From NCBI GenBank assembly GCA_945903655.1, contig CAMDOY010000072.1, positions 1-12,950 on the forward strand: a stretch of DNA of 12,950 bases, given 5' to 3'. How positions within the stretch are numbered: position 1 is the first letter of the stretch; each line of letters begins with the position of its first letter. The translations under genes and the position numbers were made by a program. The stretch comes from Rhizobium sp. Q54. GTDB lineage: Bacteria; Pseudomonadota; Alphaproteobacteria; Rhizobiales; Beijerinckiaceae. Below, in pieces: positions 7,421 to 12,950 of this stretch. Under the pieces are notes generated by a model. The model made no database searches. It had not been told where the DNA came from and saw only the letters and a program-made list of their open reading frames with translations.

Positions 7421-8233
7421 ATGCGCATCAGTTTCTGCTCCTGCCATCAGGCGCAATTCGCCATCCCTGAGGCGGGTGCGCCATCAAGCCCCGCCCCCGC
7501 GTCCGGCGGCGCCTATCCTGCGCAACTGCGCGAGGATATCGCCATCGGTAGTCGCATCTGCGCCGCCGAGAATGTGTTCGACGCCTTCGGCCATCTGTCG
7601 GTCCGCCACCCTTCAGCGCCCGATCGCTTCCTCATGACGAAATCTCTCGCGCCCGCGCTGGCGCGCGCCGAAGATGTGGTGGAGCTTGATCTTGATGGGC
7701 GCGCTTGCGGCGATGAAAACAGGCCGCTGTTTCTCGAGCGCTTCATTCATGGTGAGATCTACAAGATGCGCCCGGATGTGAACGCCATCGTCCATAGCCA
7801 TTCGCCCTCCGTCATTCCCTTCAGCGTGGTCGATAACCCCATGCGCGCGATGTTTCACACAGCCGCCTTCATTGCTGCGGGGGTGCCTGTTTTCGACATC
7901 GCCGAGCGCTTTGGCGATACGGATATGCTCGTCAGTAATCATGTGAAGGGCAAGGCCCTGGCGGAGTGTCTGGGCGATGCGCCGGTCTGTCTCATGCGCG
8001 CCCATGGATCGGTGGCTGTAGGGCCCAGCCTTCAACACGCGGTGTTCCGCGCCGTCTACACCGAGGTCAACGCCAAGCTGCAATTGCAGGCGACCATGAT
8101 GGGCATGCCCATCGCCGCGCTGAACGTCAATGAGGGCAGACTCGCAGACGCCGTTAATCTCGCTGGCGTCGGGCGGCCCTGGGATGTGTGGAAGAAGACT
8201 GCGCTCAAGGCTATGCGCGCTGAGGAGGATTGA
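7421..8233 (+). CDS. Class II aldolase/adducin-family protein (possible decarboxylase or aldolase)
   Basis: A 270-residue metal-dependent enzyme of the fuculose-phosphate aldolase fold. The predicted metal ligands are His125 and His127 (VHSHS) and His195 (RAHG). The general acid/base is predicted to be Glu106 in FLERFIHG, which aligns with Glu73 of L-fuculose-1-phosphate aldolase at the same 19-residue distance from the first His. The family includes sugar-phosphate aldolases and also annotated decarboxylases of aromatic catabolism, such as 3,4-dihydroxyphthalate 2-decarboxylase. The setting, between two carboxylate-type binding proteins and near a Pht5-like gene, favours an aromatic or oxo-acid substrate (inference). 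About 30 N-terminal residues with CSCH and a Pro/Ala/Ser-rich stretch precede the family core. The start has a Shine-Dalgarno GGAGAG at 7410-7415. Cytoplasmic. Confidence 0.88.
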   Translation: MRISFCSCHQAQFAIPEAGAPSSPAPASGGAYPAQLREDIAIGSRICAAENVFDAFGHLSVRHPSAPDRFLMTKSLAPALARAEDVVELDLDGRACGDENRPLFLERFIHGEIYKMRPDVNAIVHSHSPSVIPFSVVDNPMRAMFHTAAFIAAGVPVFDIAERFGDTDMLVSNHVKGKALAECLGDAPVCLMRAHGSVAVGPSLQHAVFRAVYTEVNAKLQLQATMMGMPIAALNVNEGRLADAVNLAGVGRPWDVWKKTALKAMRAEED

Positions 8234-8269
8234 GCGGCGCGGTCCATGTCAAACAAGTGGGGAGTTCTT

Positions 8270-9316
8270 ATGATGCTCAGACATGCAAAGCCTGCATTTA
8301 AGCCCGTTTCTGTGAGTTTTTTGGGCGCCATCCTCGCTTGCGCCCATGCTTCGACCGCGCGGGCTGCGGATGATTTTTACAAGGGCAGGACCATTGATCT
8401 CGTGATCGGCTACTCCCCCGGCGCCACCTATGATCTTTATGCGCGCCTGGTGTCGCGGCATATGGGCAATTATATTCCCGGCAATCCCCGCATCGTGCCG
8501 CGCAATCTTGCGGGCGCGGGCAGTCGCGTCGCCGTGAACTATCTTTATAACGTGGCGGCGCAGGATGGGACTGCGCTGGCGACAGCCGATCAATCCCTCG
8601 CCGTAGAACAGGCCATGGGCGACAAGCAACTGACCGTGGACGTGAATAAATTGCAATGGATCGGCAACCCCGTGGTCAGCAACAACACCTCCGTCGCCTG
8701 GCACACGTCGCAGATCCGCTCCGTCGACGACGCCCGCGCCAGGGAGGTGACCATGGGCGCCACGGGCTCCAGCACATCCTCGCAATATCCCCGCTTGATG
8801 AATGCGCTGCTTGGCACGAAATTCAAGGTGATTCTGGGCTATCCCGGCGCCAATGACATCAACCTCGCCATGGAGCGCGGAGAAGTCGCAGGCAAGGGAA
8901 GCGATAGCTGGGCCGCCTGGAAAGCCACGCGACCGGATTGGCTGCGCGACAAGAAGATCAACATCCTCGTGCAGATTGGCCTCACCAAAAATCCGGAAAT
9001 GGGCGATACGCCCCTCCTGATGGATCTGGCGAAAAACGACGAAGACCGTCAGGTGATGAAGTTGCTGTCCACCTCGGTGGTCATCGGGCGGCCCATCTTT
9101 GCTGGGCCTGGCGTGCCCGCCGAGCGGGTGACGGTGCTGCGCCGCGCCTTTGACGCCATGGTCAGGGATGCGGATTTCATCCGGGAAGCGAGAGAGGCCA
9201 AGATGGATCTTGACCCCGTTTCAGGCGAGGAACTTCAAAAGCTCGTCGGCGAGATCGTCGCCACGCCTAAACATATCGCAGATCGCCTCATCGACATCAT
9301 TGGCGGCGGGCAATAG
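8270..9316 (+). CDS. TTT-type (TctC/Bug superfamily) solute-binding protein 3
   Basis: A 348-residue secreted binding protein, third of the subgroup here. The signal peptide has a hydrophobic core (VSFLGAILACAHAS) and a predicted cut near ARA|AD at residue 32. The mature start FYKGRTIDLVIGYS aligns with the other two, but the Gly-rich ligand loop differs: SPGATYD here against GGGYD in them, so the bound ligand may differ. Starts at 8270 or 8273 follow the Shine-Dalgarno GGGGAG at 8259-8264; an in-frame ATG at 8246 lies upstream of that site and is less likely. It begins 36 bases after the aldolase-family gene and probably shares its transcript. No membrane transporter gene follows. A Cys at residue 24 makes a lipoprotein possible but the lipobox is poor. 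Confidence 0.9.
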   Translation: MMLRHAKPAFKPVSVSFLGAILACAHASTARAADDFYKGRTIDLVIGYSPGATYDLYARLVSRHMGNYIPGNPRIVPRNLAGAGSRVAVNYLYNVAAQDGTALATADQSLAVEQAMGDKQLTVDVNKLQWIGNPVVSNNTSVAWHTSQIRSVDDARAREVTMGATGSSTSSQYPRLMNALLGTKFKVILGYPGANDINLAMERGEVAGKGSDSWAAWKATRPDWLRDKKINILVQIGLTKNPEMGDTPLLMDLAKNDEDRQVMKLLSTSVVIGRPIFAGPGVPAERVTVLRRAFDAMVRDADFIREAREAKMDLDPVSGEELQKLVGEIVATPKHIADRLIDIIGGGQ

Positions 9317-9430
9317 GCCAGGGCCGGCCAAGGTCAAGTCTACCTCCATTGCAGGGCTGGAGTCTGTCAACGGTTGAGGTCTCATCAGCAGGGCGGTCGT
9401 CGCCGGGCGTGAGAGACTGGACCTTTGCCG

Positions 9431-10474
9431 ATGGCCAAGAAATCCGATGCGCAAAAGGGCGCCGAAGCTGAAGTTGGCGCCTTTCGAAAGGGCCTCGGTC
9501 CCTTTGTCGTCGCCAGCGAATCGACGCGCATGCCCATTGTCTTCACCAATGCCCGCGATCCAGCTTGTCCGATTATTTTCGCCAATAATAGCCTTTTGGC
9601 GCTGACCGGCCATCATCGCGCCGAATTGCTGGGAGAAAGTTTCTATTCATTGATTGCGGATGATGCGGAGACAGATGCCGTATCCGCGATAAGAAACGCG
9701 TTCGAGACACGGTCCAGGATCAAATGTGAAGTTAAGTGCCGCCGCAAGGATGGAAACCCCTTCTGGGCGGCGGTTTTCGTTCATCCGGTTTTCGATCAGG
9801 ATGGAACGGTCATTCAGTATTTCGCCTCCTTCATTGATCTCACCAAACACAAGCAGGAGCAGGCTCATGCGAAGATGCTGATCGATGAACTCAATCATCG
9901 CGTAAAGAACACTCTGGCCACGGTGCAGGCGATTGTGCGGCAAGCTTTGCGCACGGATGCTGATCGGCAGACCCTAAGGCAGATGATCAAATCGCGGCTT
10001 TCAGCCCTGTCGCGGTCGCATGATCTGTTGACGCGGGAAAAGTGGAAGAGCGCGGGCCTCCATGAGATCATCCATGCGACCCTCGCGCCCTTCAAATCTG
10101 GCGACGCTGATGCAGAGCGCTTCATCATCAGTGGCGAGCCCATGCGTTTTGCGCCCAAGGCTGCGCTGGATCTGTGCATCGTCTTCAATGAACTCGCCAC
10201 CAATGCCGTGAAATATGGCGCGCTCTCGAGAGTTGGAGGCAAGGTGCATATCGACTGGAAGATTGAGCCCAGCCCTCAGGGGGCGCAGCTCCTGCTTACC
10301 TGGCGTGAACTTGGCGGGCCTGTCGTGAAGGCGCCCACGCATCGCGGCTTTGGCTCGCGTGTGATCGAGCGGGGCCTCGCCCACGAACTGCACGGGACTG
10401 GCCATCTCGATTACAGGCCGGAAGGATTGGTATGCGCCATGACTATTCCAGCGCCGGAAACCGCCCATGGATAA
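9431..10474 (+). CDS. HWE-family histidine kinase with LOV-like PAS domain lacking the photoactive Cys
   Basis: A 347-residue soluble sensor kinase with no signal peptide or membrane segment. Residues about 33-135 form a PAS domain that closely resembles LOV domains (MPIVFTN, PIIFANNSLLALTG, RRKDGNPFW, HPVFDQDG). The motif normally GRNCRFLQG reads GESFYSLIA, putting Phe71 where the flavin-adduct Cys should be, and the Asn after FW is Ala. It is therefore probably not a classical blue-light receptor. The kinase part has His156 in ELNHRVKN, the N-box Asn258 in ELATNAVKYG, and the W-x-E signature at Trp291-Glu293 that defines the HWE family, plus RGFGSRVIERG. The ATG at 9431 was preferred over TTG at 9425; neither has a strong ribosome site. 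Its last 8 bases overlap the response-regulator gene. Confidence 0.9.
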   Translation: MAKKSDAQKGAEAEVGAFRKGLGPFVVASESTRMPIVFTNARDPACPIIFANNSLLALTGHHRAELLGESFYSLIADDAETDAVSAIRNAFETRSRIKCEVKCRRKDGNPFWAAVFVHPVFDQDGTVIQYFASFIDLTKHKQEQAHAKMLIDELNHRVKNTLATVQAIVRQALRTDADRQTLRQMIKSRLSALSRSHDLLTREKWKSAGLHEIIHATLAPFKSGDADAERFIISGEPMRFAPKAALDLCIVFNELATNAVKYGALSRVGGKVHIDWKIEPSPQGAQLLLTWRELGGPVVKAPTHRGFGSRVIERGLAHELHGTGHLDYRPEGLVCAMTIPAPETAHG

Positions 10475-10838
10475 GCACCCGAAGAACCATCGCTTCCTCG
10501 TGGTCGAGGATGAAATGCTGGTGCTTCTCATGATCGAGGACATGCTGGACGATCTTGGTTGCGACGTCGTCGCTACCGCAGCCACTGCGGACCAAGCGCT
10601 GGACCTCATCGGCGCCCAATCTTTTGACGGCGCCTTGCTTGATATGAATTTGAATGGCGCCAAAAGCGATCAGGTGGCGCAAGCGCTTGTCGCGCGCGGC
10701 GTGCCCTTCATCTTCTGCAGTGGAAGCAGCGCGCTTGATGTGGCGCCGGAATTTCAGGATCGTCCATTTCTGCGCAAGCCCTTCAGCTTTGCGGAACTGG
10801 CGGATGGGGTTGCGAAACTCAATTTGGCGCGGGTTTGA
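10467..10838 (+). CDS. Single-domain response regulator (receiver only)
   Basis: A 123-residue CheY-like receiver with no output domain. Key residues are the acidic pair Glu14-Asp15, the phosphoacceptor Asp59 in ALLDMNLNG, Ser85 at the switch Ser/Thr position in FIFCSG, and Lys104-Pro105. It overlaps the 3' end of the kinase gene by 8 bases (ATGGATAA), with a GGAA Shine-Dalgarno inside that gene, so the two should be translated together and act as a pair: the kinase phosphorylates Asp59. Lacking a DNA-binding domain, it would work through protein contacts or as a phosphate sink. Single-domain regulators beside HWE kinases are common in alphaproteobacteria. The gene ends 12 bases from the convergent yaiI-like gene. 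Confidence 0.92.
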   Translation: MDKHPKNHRFLVVEDEMLVLLMIEDMLDDLGCDVVATAATADQALDLIGAQSFDGALLDMNLNGAKSDQVAQALVARGVPFIFCSGSSALDVAPEFQDRPFLRKPFSFAELADGVAKLNLARV

Positions 10839-10850
10839 TGCTCCGCCACT

Positions 10851-11339
10851 TCATCGCTTGGCGAAGCCCGCCCGCTCCAGCCGCACCAGGGCAAGATCCA
10901 GCGCCGATAAAAATTCCGAGCGCTGCTTGGGGGAGAAGGGCGCGGGGCCGCGCGTGGTCTCCCCTTGCGAGCGCAGCTGATCCATCAAATTGCGCGTCGC
11001 CAGCGCCATGCCCATGGATTGGTCGGTGAAGGCGCGGCCATTGGGGGCGATGACATTGGCGCCCGCCTTCATGCAGCGCGCCGCCAGCGGCACATCGGCT
11101 GTGATGACCACCACGCCCGGCCGCGCGCGTTCGGCGATCCAGTCATCGGCCACATCGGGGCCTGCGGGCACCACCACGCGCTCGATCATGGGGCTGCGCG
11201 GCACATTGATCCAGCTGTTGGCGATGACGAAGGTCTTCACGTCATGGCGGTCGGCGACCTTGTAGGTCTCGTCCTTCACCGGGCAGGCGTCAGCGTCGAT
11301 CATGACGAGGATCGGGCCTTGTTCAGTCGTGTCGTCCAT
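10851..11339 (-). CDS. yaiI: YaiI/YqxD family protein (DUF188, UPF0178)
   Basis: A 162-residue protein of the widespread YaiI/YqxD family, whose biochemical role is not established. Hallmarks are the acidic N-terminal motif IDADACPVK at residues 14-22, ITADVPLA in the middle, and the GANVIAPNGRAFT stretch; the DADAC acids resemble a metal-binding nuclease-type (PIN-like) site, which is inference. The length matches the family (about 150-160). The start follows a Shine-Dalgarno GGAAGA six bases upstream on the minus strand. No signal peptide. It is divergent from slyX and convergent with the response regulator, so it is probably transcribed alone. Confidence 0.92.
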   Translation of the reverse strand: MDDTTEQGPILVMIDADACPVKDETYKVADRHDVKTFVIANSWINVPRSPMIERVVVPAGPDVADDWIAERARPGVVVITADVPLAARCMKAGANVIAPNGRAFTDQSMGMALATRNLMDQLRSQGETTRGPAPFSPKQRSEFLSALDLALVRLERAGFAKR

Positions 11340-11436
11340 AGGTTCTTCCGGCGCCTTTCATCGATTGCTTCCCCGATGGTAGGCGATCCCTGTATGATGG
11401 TCGATCTTTTCAGCAGGTGGCGTCGGGAACCCCGGA
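11340..11436. promoter_or_regulatory. Divergent promoter region between yaiI-like and slyX genes
   Basis: A 97-base gap between divergent starts. A TATGAT at 11393-11398 resembles a -10 box for slyX, but I see no good -35 at about 17 bases. The assignment rests mainly on gene orientation. Confidence 0.3.
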
Positions 11437-11652
11437 ATGAGCGACAAATTGGCGGAGGCCCTGGCGAGGCTGGACGATCTCGAGGTGCGAATCGCACATC
11501 AGGACCAGATGACCACCGAGTTGAACGAGGTCATCACGGCCCAATGGGCGAAAATCACCGTGCTGGAGCGCCAGCTCGCCCATCTGCGCGAGGAGGTGCA
11601 GAACAGCGGTCCCCAGCGCGAAGGGCCGGAGCCGCCGCCCCCTCATTATTGA
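11437..11652 (+). CDS. slyX: SlyX family protein
   Basis: A 71-residue protein that is almost entirely a predicted coiled coil. Heptad-like Leu/Ile/Val spacing runs from LAEALARLDDLEVRIAHQD through VITAQWAKITVLERQLAHL, then a charged linker and a Pro-rich C-terminus ending PPPPHY, the usual SlyX tail. The family is small and of unknown molecular function; the name comes from its position next to slyD in enterobacteria. The start has a purine-rich GGGAA about 5 bases upstream. The stop lies 9 bases from the convergent binding-protein gene. Cytoplasmic; nothing indicates a link to the catabolic genes around it. Confidence 0.93.
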   Translation: MSDKLAEALARLDDLEVRIAHQDQMTTELNEVITAQWAKITVLERQLAHLREEVQNSGPQREGPEPPPPHY

Positions 11653-11661
11653 GAAACGCGC

Positions 11662-12642
11662 CTATTCCGGCTCGATGCCGACGGACTTGATGATGGTCCC
11701 GAAGCGGTCGATGCCATCCACCATCAGGTCATGCAGCCGCTGGGGCGGCCCGCCCAGCATGGCGTAGCCCGCATCCTGAAAACGCGCCTGCATGTCGGGG
11801 GTCGCGAGAATCCTGGCGATCTCCGTATTGAGTTTTGTGATGATCGGCTCGGGCGTGCCCTTGGGCGCGAAGAAGCCGAACCAGGTCGGCGGCTTGCGGA
11901 AGGCGGGGATCGCCTCGGTGATCGAGGGCGTGTTGGGGCGCCGCGCGAAGCGCTCGGGCTCCAGCATGGCGATGAGCTTGGCCTTGCCCCCATCCACCTG
12001 GGGCGCCGCTGTGGACATGGCGGTGAAGAGCACGGAAACATGGCCCGCGATGAGGTCGCTCATGGCGGGATCAAGCCCCCGGTAGGGCACATGGGCCATC
12101 TGCACGCCCGCCGTCTGCTTGAAGAGTTCGCCGGTCAGATGGAACACCGAGCCATTGCCCGAGGTGCCATAGGAGACCTTGCCCGGATTGGCCTTGATCC
12201 ACTCGACCAGCTCCTGAACCGTGTTGGCGGGGACGGAGGGATGCACCACCAGGCAGGTCACAGGCTCCACGGCGGCGATGATCGGCTCGAAATCCTTCAC
12301 GGGATTGTAGCGCAGGTTCTTGGTCAGATGCACGGCGGTCACATGGGTGCCCGAGGTCGCCAGCAGGATCGTGTAGCCATCCGGCGCGGCGCGCATGACC
12401 TGTTCGGTGGCGATGGCGCCATTGGCTCCGGGCCGGTTCTCGAAGACCACCGTTTGCCCCAGCGACTCCTGCAGCTTGGCCGCCACGGGACGACCGACAA
12501 GGTCCACCGGCCCCGGCGGAAAGCCCAGGATCATCTGGATCTGGCGGGTGGGATAGGTCTGCGCCTGCGCCGTCGCGCCCATGAGGCCGAAGGTCGCGCA
12601 AAGGGCGGCTATGGCGCCAAAGCGGCTGATGGATTTCAACAT
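11662..12642 (-). CDS. Bug-family (TctC) tripartite tricarboxylate transporter solute-binding protein
   Basis: A 326-residue classical Bug protein. The signal peptide MLKSISRFGAIAALCATFG continues to a predicted cut at AQA|QT after residue 27, and the mature protein starts YPTRQIQMILGF. Other family landmarks are VFENRPGANGAIATEQV, PDGYTILLAT, VSYGTSGNGS and HVPYRG. The first ligand loop reads FPPG-PVD where most relatives have two Gly (PPGGxxD), a one-residue loss at the carboxylate-binding site. The gene follows the Rieske oxygenase gene by 22 bases on the same strand with a Shine-Dalgarno GGAG, so the two likely form an operon; the ligand may be the oxygenase's aromatic acid, as TphC is a Bug protein for terephthalate. 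No TctA/TctB is visible. Clearly different in sequence from the three binding proteins at 5001-9316. Confidence 0.94.
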   Translation of the reverse strand: MLKSISRFGAIAALCATFGLMGATAQAQTYPTRQIQMILGFPPGPVDLVGRPVAAKLQESLGQTVVFENRPGANGAIATEQVMRAAPDGYTILLATSGTHVTAVHLTKNLRYNPVKDFEPIIAAVEPVTCLVVHPSVPANTVQELVEWIKANPGKVSYGTSGNGSVFHLTGELFKQTAGVQMAHVPYRGLDPAMSDLIAGHVSVLFTAMSTAAPQVDGGKAKLIAMLEPERFARRPNTPSITEAIPAFRKPPTWFGFFAPKGTPEPIITKLNTEIARILATPDMQARFQDAGYAMLGGPPQRLHDLMVDGIDRFGTIIKSVGIEPE

Positions 12643-12664
12643 GCTGTTTTCTCCACGTATTGCG

Positions 12665-12950
12665 TCAGGCGCCCATCACGGGTTTCACGTCGCCCGAGGG
12701 CGGCGCCCATTTCTTCATGGGCTGTCCATTGGCGATGGCGCGCAACTCCCGTTGCAGAATGCGCCGCCAGGCGACGATGCCCGCGTCCGAGCGGCCCAGG
12801 AACTCGTTGTCCCGATCCGCGATGCTGCCCTGTCCCGCCTGCACCGCGATGTCCTGCACGCGGGCCAGAAGGGGATGGCGCACGTCCTGATAGAGGAGTT
12901 TGCCGCTCCAGATATCCTTGACCACATCGAGCACAGGGATGAACGCCTCG
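12665..12950 (-). CDS. Rieske aromatic-ring-hydroxylating oxygenase large subunit, C-terminal part (5' end outside window)
   Basis: The last 95 residues of a gene that runs off the window; the frame is open to the edge with no stop. The sequence matches the C-terminal segment of Rieske non-haem iron oxygenases of the phthalate dioxygenase/vanillate demethylase type, especially QDIAVQAGQGSIADRDNEFL followed by GRSDAGIVAWRRIL. In such enzymes this part lies after the Rieske cluster and the mononuclear iron ligands, so no catalytic residue is visible here. A GTG at 12932-12934 is only an internal Val codon. The Bug-type binding-protein gene follows by 22 bases. The likely role is hydroxylation or demethylation of an aromatic acid; the substrate cannot be told from this fragment. 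Confidence 0.8.
   Translation of the reverse strand, partial: EAFIPVLDVVKDIWSGKLLYQDVRHPLLARVQDIAVQAGQGSIADRDNEFLGRSDAGIVAWRRILQRELRAIANGQPMKKWAPPSGDVKPVMGA

Noticed and set aside
8246..8269. Earlier ATG (8246) as the start of solute-binding protein 3
   Set aside because: The Shine-Dalgarno GGGGAG lies downstream of it, and the extra residues do not improve the signal peptide.
9317..9430. Possible terminator or small gene between solute-binding protein 3 and the kinase
   Set aside because: Only short GC-rich partial symmetries (such as GGCCAGGGCCGGCC) with no U-run and no credible open frame; I see nothing firm.
9431..10474. Blue-light LOV photoreceptor kinase
   Set aside because: Overall similarity suggests LOV, but the adduct-forming Cys and a flavin-contacting Asn are replaced.
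11731..12921. A 396-codon plus-strand open frame opposite the Bug protein and Rieske fragment
   Set aside because: It is rich in Gly, Arg and His with no motif and lies antisense to two well-supported genes.
1..12950. Insertion sequences, tRNA/rRNA genes, CRISPR arrays or prophage genes
   Set aside because: Looked for transposase-like frames, direct repeat arrays and structured RNA patterns; none is visible, and nearly all sequence is occupied by the listed genes.

Overview
The window looks like part of a GC-rich alphaproteobacterial chromosome, most likely Hyphomicrobiales (Rhizobiales). The basis is the strong GC bias at third codon positions, an HWE-type histidine kinase, several solute-binding proteins of the tripartite tricarboxylate transporter (TTT/Bug) superfamily, and a SlyX/YaiI pair. 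This is inference from gene content; no rRNA or tRNA is present to anchor taxonomy. The window is packed with genes, and its longest non-coding stretch is about 250 bases.

Layout. (A) 1-4983, plus strand: the 3' end of an unrecognised gene, a cytoplasmic protein of the 4,5-dihydroxyphthalate decarboxylase (Pht5) family, then a complete three-subunit molybdenum hydroxylase in the order FAD subunit, [2Fe-2S] subunit, Mo-cofactor subunit. A perfect 12-bp hairpin spans the stop codon of the last gene. (B) 5001-9316: three related secreted TTT-type solute-binding proteins. One is on the minus strand, diverging from a plus-strand unit in which a class II aldolase-family protein lies between the other two. 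No TctA or TctB membrane gene is visible. (C) 9431-10838, plus strand: a soluble HWE histidine kinase whose sensor domain resembles a LOV domain but lacks the photoactive cysteine, overlapping a single-domain response regulator. (D) 10851-11652: divergent yaiI-like (DUF188) and slyX genes, ordinary housekeeping-type genes. (E) 11662-12950, minus strand: the 3' end of a Rieske aromatic-ring hydroxylase large subunit followed 22 bases later by a classical Bug solute-binding protein.

How it may fit together (inference). Regions A, B and E are consistent with uptake and breakdown of aromatic or heteroaromatic carboxylates. Periplasmic binding proteins would capture the acids, a Rieske oxygenase and a molybdenum hydroxylase would hydroxylate them, and the Pht5-like and class II aldolase-like proteins could decarboxylate or cleave the products. 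No substrate can be fixed from sequence alone. The most unusual points are the pairing of a Pht5-like decarboxylase with a molybdenum hydroxylase, the cluster of binding proteins without a transporter, the cysteine-less LOV-like kinase, and two palindromes next to gene starts.
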